Origin: Calamus simplicifolius
Lineage: Eukaryota; Streptophyta; Magnoliopsida; Arecales; Arecaceae
Assembly (NCBI GenBank): GCA_900491605.1
Contig: UESW01001666.1
Coordinates: 310,001-374,000 of the forward strand
DNA length: 64,000 nt
Reading direction: 5' to 3'
Shown here: one piece after another, positions 35,950-46,876 of the stretch
Position numbering within the stretch: position 1 is the stretch's first letter
How the letters are laid out: each line of letters opens with the position of its first letter
Notes under the pieces: generated by a model
Seen by the model: the letters and a program-made list of their open reading frames with translations, nothing else
The model's database searches: none
Told to the model about the DNA's origin: nothing
Program-made: the position numbers and the translations under genes

Positions 35950-37203
35950 GGCTTCAATTGTTGATCGTTCACCTTAAAAATATTCCCTTGCTTAGGATCT
36001 TTGAGTTCTATCGCCCCATGGGAAATACCTGGGTTACAAGAAAGGGTCCATCCTAGCAGGAGCAAAGTTTTTCAGGGAAAAGTCTTAGTCTTGAGTTGAG
36101 AGCCAAACTTTTTGATTAGGTTCGAAGGTTTTTCTTGAAATGTATTTATCATGATATGCTTTAGTTTGAGCCTTATAAATTTTAGCATTTTCGTACACTT
36201 CATTGCGCAGCTTTTCTAACTCATTCAACTAGAGTCTCCTATTATAACCTGCATTTTTCATATCAAAGTTAAACTGTTTAATAGCCCAAAATGTACAATG
36301 TTCCAATTCTACTGGCAAATGATAAGCTTTTTCAAACACTAGTCAGTAAGGAGACATTCCTATGGAAGTTTTAAATGCAGTACGATAAGCCCATAGTGCA
36401 TCATCTAAACGTGTTGACCAGTCTTTTCTATCGGGCCTTACCGACTTCTCTAAAATCTATTTGATCTCCCTGTTAGAGATTTCTACATGGCCACTAGTCT
36501 TGGGATGATATGGTGTTGCAACTTTATGGGTTATCCCATATTTCTTCATTAAGTTCTCAAAGTGCCTATTAGTAAAGTGTTTACCTCCATCACTAATAAT
36601 AGCTCTTGGGCACCCAAATCGACTAAAAATATTATGTTGAATGAATTTGATTACAACCTTATGATCATTAGTTCGGGTTGCTATGGCCTCAACCTATTTT
36701 GATACATAATCTACTACAACCAATATGTATTTATATCCAAATAAAATAGGAAAAGGTCCCATAAAATCGATCTCCAAAACATTCGACTACTAATATGGGA
36801 GTCAGCAGCATCATATCTTTCTTGAAAATATTTCCAGTTTGCTGGCATTGCAAACAGTTCGACTAAACTCATGTGCATCCTTGAAAAGTATTGGCCAATA
36901 AAATCCACTCTGCAGCACTTTTGCTGTAGTTTTCTTTCCACTAAAGTATCCTCCACAAGCAAGGATATGGCAGAAGTTAAGTATGCTTTTGAATTCGCTC
37001 TCAGAGACACATCGTCTAATTATCTGGTCAAGACAATATTTAAACAGTTCAGGTTCTTCCCAAAAATAATACTTTACTTGTGAAAAAAATCTATCCTTTT
37101 CTTGTTTAGACCAGTGAGAAGGAATTTGTTCTGTTGCTAAGTAATTGACAATATGGGAAAACCAGGGAAGACCAGAAGAAATTGAAAAAAAGTTGTTCAT
37201 CAA
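35950..37203 (-). pseudogene. Gypsy integrase, broken
   Basis: The zinc-binding region is at 37.05-36.83 kb: CHILACGGYFSGKKTTAKVL, then QSGFYWPILFKDAHEF; the second histidine position reads tyrosine. The core continues with the DYVSKYVEAIATRTNDH region near 36.68 kb, FGCPRAIISDGGKHF near 36.6 kb, TPYHPKTSGHVE near 36.5 kb and WAYRTAFKTSIGMSPYRLVF near 36.37 kb. C-terminal chromodomain-like sequence was not seen. Stops occur (for example near 36,710 and 36,085). Confidence 0.85.
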
Positions 37204-37239
37204 AAAATTTCTTCATGATCTCATCTGTGCTTGATGTGT

Positions 37240-38592
37240 TCAACTAAAATTCTGGAGATGTGATCAGCTACCATATTTTCATAACCCTTCGTATCATGGA
37301 TCTCTAAGTCAAATTCTTGTAGAAGCAAAATCCATCTGATCAATCGTGGTTTAGTATCTTTCTTTGGTAAAAGGTGTTTAAGGGCAGTGTGATCAGAATA
37401 AACCAGAACTTTAGATCCTAAAAGATATGATCAAAAATTTTCTAGAGCAAACACAATAGATAATAACTCCTTTTCAGTAGTAGTATAGTTCAGTTGAGCA
37501 TTTGAAAGGATTTTTCTAGCATAATAAATCACATGTAGCTCCTTATTGATTCTTTGTCCTAACACTGCACCAATTGCAAAATCTGATGCATCACACATGA
37601 TTTTAAAGAGAGGACCAATCAGGGGGCTTGATAATTTATGCTGTGGTCAAAGCTGTACAAAGAGTATTGAAGGATTTCAAACAATTATCATAAAAAATAA
37701 AAGGGGTTTCTTTAGCAAGCAATTTGCACAAAGGTCTAGAAATTTTGCTAAAGTCTTTAATGAATCTCCTATAAAATCAAGCGTGACCAAGAAAGGATCA
37801 TATTTGTTTAACTAAAGTTGGAGGTGGGAGTTTTGAGATAACTTCCACTTTGGCCTTATCTACCTCAATCCCCTTCTTAGAAACAATGTAGCCTAAAACA
37901 ATTCCCTCTCGGACCATAAAATGGTTCTTTTTCCAATTTAACACCAAATTTGTTTGTTTACATTGTTTCAATACTTGAGCTAGGTTATTAAGGCAATCCT
38001 CAAAAGTGATCCCAAATACTGAAAAGTCATCCATGAATACCTTCAAAAATTTATCTACAATGTCTAAGAAAATTGCCAGCATGCATCGCTGAAATGTAGC
38101 AGGTGCATTACAAAGTCCAAATGGCATGCATCTAAAAGCAAACGTTCCATAAGGACAAATGAAGGTGGTTTTCTCTTGATCGTCAGGAAAGACTGATATT
38201 TGATTATACCCTAAATAACCATCCAGGAAGCAAAAGAATTGTTGACCAGCTAATCATTCTAGGATTTGATCGATAAAATGTAGCAAAAAATGATCTTTCC
38301 TAGTAATGTTATTCAGTTTTCTATAGTCTATGCAAACTCGCCAACCAGTTATGGTATGAGTTGGAAGCAATTCTCCTTCATTCTTCACCATAGTAATTCC
38401 TAATTTCTTAGGTACAACTTGGGTGGGACTAGCCCATTTGCTATCAGAAATTGGGTAGATAATCCATGCATCTAACCATTATACTACCTCTTTCTTCACA
38501 ACCTCTCTCATAATAGGATTAAATCTCCTCTGCATGTTTCTATAAGGTTGGCATTTTCCTCGCAATGAATATGATGCATGCAGATGGAGGGG
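37240..38592 (-). pseudogene. Gypsy reverse transcriptase and RNase H, broken
   Basis: RT reads from 38.59 kb: PTQVVPKK, WRVCIDYRKLN near 38.34 kb, then CMPFGLCNAPATFQRCMLAI and KVFMDDFSVFG (38.13-38.0 kb), the last holding the catalytic MDD. It continues with FMVREGIVLGYIVSKKGIEV. RNase H is near 37.6-37.3 kb (CDASDFAIGAVLGQRINKEL, YTTTEKELLSIVFALENF, VYSDHTALKHLL). The RT N-terminal end is separated from protease by the CACTA insertion at 38.6-43.3 kb. Several in-frame stops are present. Confidence 0.85.
38362..38592 (-). repeat. Gypsy tandem duplication, copy L (distal part)
   Basis: RT N-terminal sequence also present at 44,085-44,310. It is separated from the rest of copy L (43,331-44,084) by CACTA-1. 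Confidence 0.85.
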
Positions 38593-38596
38593 TTAT

Positions 38597-39010
38597 ACTA
38601 CTACAAAAAGTTAAAAGACTACAGTAGGTTTTAGGAAAAAGACTATGTTTTTCATAAAAAATGTAGTCTTATATTTTCACAAATTAAAAGACTACATCTT
38701 TTATTTAAAATGTAGTCTTATATTATCTGATAATAAAAAGACTGTATTTTTAAATAAGACGTAGTCTTATATATAAAAAGACTACGTTTTTAATTAAGAC
38801 GTAGTCTTATATTATCTAATAATATAAAAAGACTACATTTTTAATATCTTATAATATAAAAGACTATATTTTTAATTAAGACATAGTCTTATATTATCTG
38901 ATAATATAAAAAGACTATGTTTTTAATATTTATAATATAAAAGACTACATTTTTAATTAAGATGTAGTCTAATATATTTTTAATTAAGACGTAGTCTAAT
39001 ATAATTTTCC
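38597..39010. repeat. CACTA-1 left subterminal repeat array
   Basis: About eight repeats of AAAAGACTACGTTTTTAAT paired with AAGACGTAGTCTTATATTAT, in both orientations, able to fold into hairpins. The same words recur at the right end (42,885-43,320). Confidence 0.9.
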
Positions 39011-39284
39011 TCCTCCTAATTCACTTCCCCCTTTTCCTAAACGAAACCCTCGCGATACCCAAAATCAAATTTCTTTCTTCCATCTGCAATTTGTTCTAGG
39101 GTTTCGTTTGTGGAGACTCTACCGCCGACCACGCAGGATTAAGGTTGAGGAGACTCCACCACCATCGATCAGGATTTCGTTTACAAAGACTCCATCACTA
39201 GGCAGGATTAGGGTTTGTTCTTCACCAGGCTGAGATTCAACTGCATGTATTTTTTTTTTTTAATCTAACGATCGGAGAGAGAGA

Positions 39285-39520
39285 GGGCAAGAGGGTGCCG
39301 GCGTAGCGTTTGACTTGGGCCCGGCAGTGTGCCTGCCGAGCCTGAGCCACAGCCGGCAGCCCCACCGGCACCTGGAGCGGTGTCCGATGGGGACCGGACG
39401 AGGGAGAGCGGAGGGGAGGGCCGCGGTAGCCCTTCTCCTGTGCGGGAACCAAACCGGCTCCCGCGTTGGTTCAGGCCCGGCGGCGTGCTCGCCGCCTCGC
39501 CGGGCCTGAGGGTTGACCGT
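39285..39520. other. GC-rich insert inside CACTA-1
   Basis: About 235 bp of strongly GC-rich sequence between the subterminal repeats and the VSR fragment. Frames are open on both strands because stops are rare at this composition, so openness is not evidence of coding. It may be a second captured fragment, such as a first exon or a CpG-rich 5' region. Confidence 0.6.
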
Positions 39521-39527
39521 CGACATT

Positions 39528-40731
39528 ACATCACTTGGTACTGTCCTGAAGCATTTATTCTGAGCAAACAGTGCAAATCGCAGTGCATCAACAATGGCAG
39601 ATATTGTGCCCCTGCTCCAGAACAGGACTTCAGCAGAGGTTATGATGGGAAAGATGTTGTCATCCAAAACTTGCGCCAGATCTGCGTATTTAAGGTTGCA
39701 AATGAAACTCGAAAACCTTGGTTGTGGTGGGATTATGTGACTGACTTCTCGATCAGGTGCCCAATGAAGGAAAAGAAATATCAAAGGAATGTGCTGAAAA
39801 AGTAATCCAATCACTGGGTAAGTTTGACAGTTCCTCCTATTATCTATACTGTTTGGTAGGTTGCTTTACTAATCAGGGAAAGCATATCTGTGCTCTTAAA
39901 GCAGAGTCTAATGATTTTTGATGGTTTTTTCAGGCATTGATCTCAAGAAGGTAAATAAATGTGTTGGAGATCCAGATGGAGATGAAGAAAACCCAGTACT
40001 CAAGGCTGAACAAGTGGCACAGGTAAAGTTGACATTCTTGTAGTAGGTTATCTTAATCATGTCCATGGCCTTATTTGTCTACCAGATTTATTACTTATCT
40101 CTTACAATTTCTAAGCTTAGATTGGGAATGATTCTCGTGGGGATGTTACCATATTGCCCACTCTTGTTATTAACAATAGACAATACAAAGGTGTGTTTTT
40201 CAAACAATTATGATGTGCACAGAGTGGTTCTGTAGAAATTTGTTGAGCATTCCTTTAAATCATTAATTGTTTTTAGGTAAGCTGGACAAGGTTGCTGTGC
40301 TTAAAGCAATCTGTGCGGGTTTCCAGGAGACCACTGAGCCAGCAGTTTGTTTGAATGAAGGTGGCTGAGATTTCTTTAAGTTCTTTCTGCTATTTGTTGC
40401 TTGTCTTCTGTTGCTGATCTCATGAATAAGTGTAGGAGAGGAATTTGTATTATTGTCTTTATTTGATGTTGATTTTGCAGAGATAGAGACAAATGAGTGC
40501 TTGGAAAACAATGGTGGATGCTGGGAAGATATGGCTGCAAATATCACTGCTTGCAGGGTATTTGTTTGGTTATGCATCATTATCATTCTTAATGTATTGA
40601 ATCTGTGTTTTGTGCCATAATTTTGTATCAAATTTATCATAATACAGGACACTTTCCGTGGAAGGTATGCGAGTGCCCTGTTGTGCGAGGTGTAAGGTTT
40701 GTTGGCGGTGGATATGCCCACTGTAGAGGTA
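39528..40731 (+). pseudogene. captured vacuolar sorting receptor (BP-80/VSR) gene fragment with introns
   Basis: Encodes the lumenal central region of a plant vacuolar sorting receptor, which binds NPIR-type signals and sorts cargo to the vacuole. Exons with GT/AG borders: 39,528-39,817 (WYCPEAFILSKQCKSQC, then DYVTDFSIRCPMKEKKY), 39,934-40,022 (LKKVNKCVGDPDGDEENPVL), 40,121-40,190 (GDVTILPTLVINNRQYK), 40,277-40,360 (LDKVAVLKAICAGFQETTEP), 40,481-40,557 (ETNECLENNGGCWEDMAANI, an EGF-like cysteine pattern) and 40,648-40,729 (DTFRGR...CECP). The protease-associated domain, the rest of the EGF repeats, the transmembrane segment and the tail are missing. Two single-base losses (near 39,787 and 40,665) break the frame. 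Introns are retained, so it was captured as DNA. Confidence 0.9.
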
Positions 40732-42377
40732 TGCTATTGTTCAAATATTAAAAGGAGTTCCAATTAGATATTTATCTATTGACCTTCATGTTAAGTTCTA
40801 GGTTGCATTTGGACCAATCAGGTATCTAATCCGTGACATACTTCTGCTGCCTCATTATTTTATCATAAATAGATGGATGTATATCATTCAATTAAAGCAT
40901 GCCTGGTCCATATTTCTCCAATTCAAGCAGCAGCGTGATGCTGCTAGTCCCATAGCACCTAAACTTCTCCACTTACTTTGATTTTCTCAAATAACCATTA
41001 GACCATCCTGCTTCCGTATGGTTAAATTATTGCAGTGAGTTCTGATACTGATATGAGCAGCTTGTTGACCATCTAACAGTCATAGTTATCATCATTATTA
41101 CTCTAAATTTTAGGTATTACTTTTTTCACCCAAGGTGTCTTAGAATGCTGTAATCTAATAACTACATTCATTTCAACTCCCAACTTAAGCTGGAGATTGA
41201 GACTGGTAGCTTTATGCTCGAGTCCCGTCCCTTACAATAAGGACTCTAGATTTGACAGTATTTTATGCTTTGACTCTCATAACATGCACATATTCATATT
41301 TAATACAAGCTCGGACAATAGGCTAGACATAAGACAATTATATCAGTCATGATTAAATATTCCAAATCTCTTCGGTGCTTAATTAGAGAAAGAAAAGAAA
41401 GTGTATTGAGTCAAATGTAATTTGAGTTTCTTCTTTTGTCTGAAACCTAAACATTCGTCCACCACCGTCATCATGTTTGATCCTGCCATCTTGTCCTGAA
41501 AGTTTACGAAATGATTCTTTCTAAAGCAATATCATTATTTATAAGCACTGTGCACCTGGTAATTTTTTTTATTCCTTTTGTTCTTAATGTTTGTCAATTC
41601 TTGTAAATCATTGCTGCTGCCGCTGCTGTTCTATAGAATAATCAATACTTCCCGGATCAATTAGATTACAGAAGATTAATGAATATCAATTTTCTTTGGA
41701 TCAGCAATTTAAAATTTAAATGTCTTCATAAAGGAGACCACACAACAAGCTCATCTTAAAGGTAGAACATTGTTACCGAATTCCATAGGGTCAAATCTGA
41801 TGACTTGCATGAGATAAACGTTGTCTTTGAGAAGCCAGAGGATAATGTGGATCTCCCATGGGTGATCTGACGAATATACAAGTTACAGCAGCTGACATAA
41901 CTTTGTGAGATTGATTTCCAAACCTGATTCTTGGCGTGAATCAATAGGACAATTTTCATTGCAGTTTATGAACTTTTGGAAGTTGCTATAGCTTTGATTA
42001 TATCAGACCAAACCATCAATACTGATCCCATCAATTGTTGTTGGCACTGTAGATGAACGTGTGATCTGTAAAAAGTTAGAGAACATTTTACAACGAGCTC
42101 TCAGTCTGAGAGCAAGCATCAGATCAAGCATTGAATCTATTCTTTTCAATTTTATAGTAATTTGTCTGGGTTATATCATCTGAGTCTCACACTATTATTA
42201 TACTTTGCTATATCAGTGCAATCAAAATATACAACGCTAAAGCTGAACGAGTTGCAAGAAAAACACTTACTTAGGAGTCAGTTAAGGTATATTGACTTGC
42301 ACATTTTTTTTATAATTTTTTAAAATTAGATCTTATTTGTTTAAGTCTTATAAAAACTTTTAAATTCGTCTTTCAAG
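40732..42377. other. CACTA-1 body without recognised gene
   Basis: No convincing transposase frame was found on either strand. Short coding-like pieces near 41.8-42.0 kb could be transposon remnants, but no motif could be named. Confidence 0.4.
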
Positions 42378-42675
42378 TGTCTTAAGCAACCATCAGGTAT
42401 TGAATGTGGCTATTATGTCATCATGTATATAAAGGAGATCATTGATAATCATATCATTTCAACTGATGAAAAGGTAGGTTATTATTGCATACATGATTCA
42501 TATATATAAGTAGTACTTTTTATGGTTTTAGATTTTTATGTCATGTGTCATTTAGTGCTCTTTTATGAGTAACTTATGTATATATATGTAGTTTGCTGAG
42601 AAGAAAACTTATAAACAAGAAGAGATGGACATTATGCATGGAGAATGGGTCGAGTACTTGCAAGATTTCATTTGA
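42378..42675 (+). pseudogene. Ulp1-like cysteine protease C-terminal fragment (CACTA-borne)
   Basis: Exon 42,378-42,473 reads CLKQPSGIECGYYVIMYIKE, matching the Q-x(n)-C-G active-site region of C48 (Ulp1/SENP-like) peptidases often encoded by plant CACTA and Mutator elements. A GT-AG intron (42,474-42,591) follows, and the last exon is 42,592-42,675 (EWVEYLQDFI, stop). The catalytic cysteine is present; the histidine and aspartate would lie in upstream exons that I could not identify. Confidence 0.75.
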
Positions 42676-42884
42676 AGAAATTAGCACTAAATGTATTTGA
42701 GATTTAGCATCGAAGAAATATTGAAGAAATTGGATATTTAATTCAATGTATTTGAGATTTTTTGGAATATGTTTGTATGATGACAGTATTGGATATTTAT
42801 ATGACAGTATTGGATATTTCAATTCAATATTTGTAATTTTTTTTGGAATTGAAAGTATATGTTTGTATGACATGATTGGATATT

Positions 42885-43331
42885 ATACTACGTTTTTAAT
42901 ATCAAAACGTAGTCTAAATACACATAATAGACTACATTTTCTGATGAAAAGTAGTCTAAATGTATTTAAAGACTTCATTTTTTTTGCCTTTTAACTACAG
43001 TTTCTGATAAAAACGTAGTCTAAATGTATTTAAAGACTACAATTTTTTGACCTTTAACTACAATTTCTGATAAAAATATAGTCTAAATGTATTTAAAGAC
43101 TACGTTTTTTTGACTTTTAACTACAGTTTTTGATAAAAATGTAGTCTAAATGTATTTAAAGACTACATTTTTACTTTTAACTACGTCTAAAACGTAGTCT
43201 AAACCATGGACTTCTATGCTCATATTTTTTAACTACACTCAAAAGACTATGTTTCTTAAAATACTTTTAACCGTAGTCTATATATAAAGACTATATTTTT
43301 TAGACGTAGTCTAATTAAATTTCTGTAATAA
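42885..43331. repeat. CACTA-1 right subterminal repeat array
   Basis: Five to six units with AAACGTAGTCTAAATGTATTT and TTTAAAGACTACG words, about 60-bp period, in the opposite sense to the left array. Confidence 0.9.
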
Positions 43332-44084
43332 TGTCAATTCCTTTCAGATCGGCAATGGACCATCCAATTGCTTCCTTATATTCTTTGAGTACTCCTAAAA
43401 GCTAGTCTTCCTGATTTAACTAGTTAAATCAGATATAATGATTACTGGAAGGGTATCATTGGGTCCAAGAAATGAATATTTCAACATAGCAGAGAGAGGC
43501 TTTAACTCTAGGAAAGGTAGTGCTTCTAGGGAGGGTACCATCAGTGTTCTAGAGTGTGTAGGTAATTGATCGTATTTTACAGTCCAACGAAAAATGGTGC
43601 TAAAATCGGATGGCTCTAAAATTGTATTTATTCTTTAGTATATCCATCAATATCAAAACCATCCACTCCAAAATGTGTCAGATAAGCTTGTAAAAGATCT
43701 GTGTCGAATAAAGCAGGAGTCTTATCATCTATAATTTCCTCTAGCATGTTGATCTCATTATAGTCGTATAGAGGTGGTCCTTGAGATGCATTAAAAATAT
43801 TCAACCTCAACTTTTTATTTCCAAAAGATACATTCATGACCCCAGTTCTATAGTTTATACAAGCATTAGCAGTTGCTAGAAAGGGTCTACCTAGAATGAT
43901 TGGTATTTGACTAGGGTTGTGACCAGATTCCATATCTAAAACTAGAAAGTCTACTGAAAAATAAAATTCATCCACTTTAACCAGCACATCCTCCAGTATT
44001 CCGCGGGGTACCTTAATTGATTGGTCAGCTAATTGCAGGGTTATCATTGTTGGTTTCAATTCTCCAAATTTAATTTCTCGTAGC
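43331..44084 (-). repeat. Gypsy tandem duplication, copy L (proximal part)
   Basis: Closely matches 44,311-45,045, covering the protease C-terminal part and the protease/RT spacer. At its right edge the RT reading EEGELL runs straight into protease sequence (IKFGELKPTMITLQLADQS), which marks the duplication junction near 44,085. Confidence 0.9.
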
Positions 44085-45060
44085 AATTCTCCTTCTTCAT
44101 TCTTCACCACAGTAATTCTTGATTTCTTAGGTACAACTTGGGTGGGACTAACCCATTTGCTATCAGAAATTGGGTAGATAATCCCTGCATCTAACCATTT
44201 TACTACCTCTTTCTTCACAACCTCTCTCATAATAGGATTAAGTCTCCTCTGCATGTCTCTATAAGGTTTGGAATTTTCTTCGCAATGAATATGATGCATG
44301 CAGATGGAAGGGTCAATTCCTTTCAGATCGGCAATGGACCATCCAATCACTTCCTTATATTCTTTGAGTACTCCTAAAAGTTAGTCTTCCCGATCAATAG
44401 TTAAATCAGATGCAATGATTATCGAAAGGGTATCATTGGGTCCAAGAAATGAATATTTTAATGTAGCAGGGAAAGGCTTTAACTCTAGGAAAGGTAGTGC
44501 TTCTAGGGAGGGTACCATCAGTGTACTAGAGTGTGTAGGTAATTGGTCATATTTTACAGTCCAAGGAGGAATGGTGCTAAAATCGAATGGCTCTAAAATT
44601 GCATTTATTTCTTTAGTATATCCATCAATATCAAAATCATCCACTCCAAAATGTGTCAGACATACCTGTAAATGATCTGAGTCGAATAAAGTAGGGGTCA
44701 TATCATCTATAATTTTCTCTAGCATGTTGATCTCATTATAGTCGTATAGAGGTGGTCCTTGAGATGCATTAAAAATATTCAACCTTAGCTTTTTATTTCT
44801 AAAAGATACATCCATGACCCTAGTTCTACAGTTTATACAAGCATTAGCAGTTGCTAGAAAGGGTCTACCTAAAATGATTGGTATTTGATTAGGGTTGTGA
44901 CCAAATTCCATATCTAAAACTAGAAAGTCTACTGGAAAATAAAATTCATCCACTTTAACTAGCACATCCTCCAGTATTCCGCGGGGTACCTTAATTGATC
45001 AGTCAGCTAATTGCAGGGTTATCGTTGTTGGTTTCAATCCTCCAAATCTAAATAAGTCAT
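44085..45060 (-). repeat. Gypsy tandem duplication, copy R
   Basis: About 975 bp, with a partner of about the same size in copy L. It includes the retroviral-type protease region with KVDEFYFPVDFLVLDME, PIILGRPFLATANACI and IFNASQGPPLYDYNEINMLE. Confidence 0.9.
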
Positions 45061-45188
45061 ACACTAAACTTGGAAGAAGGTTAACACTTGCACCTAAACC
45101 TAGCAATGCTTTCTTAATCATAAGGTTTCCTATGACATAGGATATAATTGGGGTTCTAGGATCCTTAAGTTTGGGTGGAGTAATTAGC
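44381..45188 (-). pseudogene. Gypsy protease region, broken
   Basis: Aspartic protease region of the polyprotein, with LPSLVYDLF and LQLADQSIKVPRGILEDV upstream of the stretch at 44,965-44,381 (PVDFLVLDME, ILGRPFLATANACINCRT). Stops and a frame change near 45.0 kb separate it from gag. Confidence 0.75.
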
Positions 45189-46876
45189 TAAAAGAGTGAA
45201 CTGGCCTGCTCAGTTAGGTTGACTTTCTTCGGTATGTGTGCCTTAGATTTTTTCTTTTGAATGCATAAATCTTTTAGGAATTTAGTATAAGCAGGGACTT
45301 GTTTACTTGCATCAAGAAGGGGTAAATTAATTTGAACTTGTTTGAACAATTCTAACATTTCATTCATCTTAATATTCTTCTTATCAAGAGATAGAGAAGA
45401 TTCTAAAGCATATGAAAATTGGTTCTTCTTTTCTTTCAATATTTTTTCTTTCTAGCTTAGTCGGCGTGAGTTGCTCTTCTTGTTGAGTCACTTTATACTG
45501 ATTTAAAGTTTTTCCGTTCCTAAGGGTTATGACAGATTTGGCATATTCAGGAGAAGTTTCTGGACCAGTGGAGCTCTCAACCATGTATTGCCCTCTGGGA
45601 TTACTAATGGGCTGACTGGGTAATTTACCCTCCTCCCTCCTAAAGCTGTTGCTAGCTGACCTATCTGGGTTTCTAGCTTGGCAATAGACTGGGTATGGGA
45701 GTGAAGGAGTTGAGTATTTATTTCTAGCCCCTTTAGTGCTTGTAGCACCTTGTCTTCAAAAGTAGGATCATGATTACTTGGTAAAGGTTGTGGGATGCTT
45801 GGATATTGGGAATATGACATGTTTTTGAATTGGGTCTCTTGATAGTTAGGCCTAATTGATATTGGGTTAATGACAGATTGAGGTTTTCAAGAAAAATTTG
45901 GGTGATTTCACCCCAAGATTGTAAGTATTCGAATATGGATCATTTCCTGATTTAGGAGCCATTCGGGTTTGGGCTTGGTGGGCTTGCTTTTGAACAAGCT
46001 CAGAAAATTGGTATGCAGCTGAACAATCACTTATAGAATGTGTCGGACTTGAACATATTATACAAACCTCATGATTTGAATAGATGGGGAAGAGGTATTT
46101 ACTTGTAGAATTCAGTCAAGTTTCTGGGACAATTCATCTACCTTAGTATAGATATCTATAGAATGACATATTTCATATATTCCACCTCTTTTAGATCCTA
46201 TAGGAGAGTTTCTACAAGAAGTTGATATGTGATGTAATGAATTCTCACTCAATGTCTCAAAGAGTTGCCAAGTTTCACGTTCATTCTTCAACATAAATGT
46301 CCCACCATATAAAGCATCAACCATTTGCTGGTGCTTTTCTATCAAACCATCATAAAAGCACTAGACCAGTTGCCATTTGGGTATAGCATGATGTAGACAT
46401 TTTCTAATCAATTCTTTTAATCTATCCCATGTCTCGTGAAACATCTCCCATCTGTCTGGAAAAAACTTATTATATCTTTTCTACTTTGATTAGTTTTTCC
46501 TATAGGAAAGTATTTTTTGAGAAACTCTCTCTGAAGATGGTCTCGGGTTGAAATTGTTATAGTATCTAAAGAATTTAACCAATATTTGGCTTTGTCCTTG
46601 AGAGAAAATGGGAAGAACTTAAGTCTAAGAGCATCGTCAAAAAAATTTTGAATTTTTACGGTAGAACAAATTTCAAGAAACTCATCTAGATGTTTGTAAG
46701 GGTCTTCATTTGCAAGTCCATAAAATGAAGGTAACATTTGAATCACACTTGACTTGATCTCATATTGAGTGGCCTCCACTGGGGGGCACTTGAATGCAGG
46801 GAGAGTAGGTATATTTTGAAGGAGTGAAATACTCCTTTAACTAGCATGGTGGATCATTTTCGTTATTAGGGTCCAT
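45188..46876 (-). pseudogene. Gypsy gag, broken
   Basis: The start ATG at 46,876 (MDPNNENDPP) is followed by a stop. Next come ATQYEIKSSVIQMLPSFYGL, then DEFLEICSTVKIQNF, RLKFFPFSLKDKAKYWLNSL and LQREFLKKYFPIGKTNQSRK, the capsid of Athila-like Gag. Further down are a zinc-knuckle-like stretch near 46.05 kb (ICSSPTHSISDCSAAYQFSE sense) and a spacer with LHSHTQSIAKLETQIGQLAT (45.7 kb), a short helical region. At least four frame breaks. Confidence 0.8.

Larger units (their letters stand above)
38597..43331. mobile_element. CACTA-1: CACTA-type transposon carrying a VSR gene fragment
   Basis: Ends are degenerate CACTA termini: TACTACAAAAAGTTAAAAGA on the left and, on the minus strand of the right end, TATTACAGAAATTTAATTAG. 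About 400 bp inside each end is filled with inverted and direct repeats of the AAGACTACGTTTTTAAT / AAGACGTAGTC type, which is characteristic of CACTA subterminal regions. The host site is exactly reconstructed by the second copy of the Gypsy duplication (GATGGAAGGGTCAATTCC at about 44,305). The body holds a GC-rich stretch, a vacuolar sorting receptor fragment with introns, and a Ulp1-like protease end near the right terminus. No transposase was recognised. A clear 3-bp target duplication was not seen. Confidence 0.8.

Noticed and set aside
38597..39010. clustered hairpins as possible small-RNA precursors
   Set aside because: Better explained as CACTA subterminal repeats because matching repeats occur at the opposite end.
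39260..39814. 184-codon open frame on the minus strand
   Set aside because: Antisense to the VSR exon and GC-rich insert; VSR identity on the plus strand is clear and the openness is explained by base composition.
42574..42994. frames of 80-99 codons on both strands
   Set aside because: Low-complexity repeats of the CACTA right end; no coding signature.
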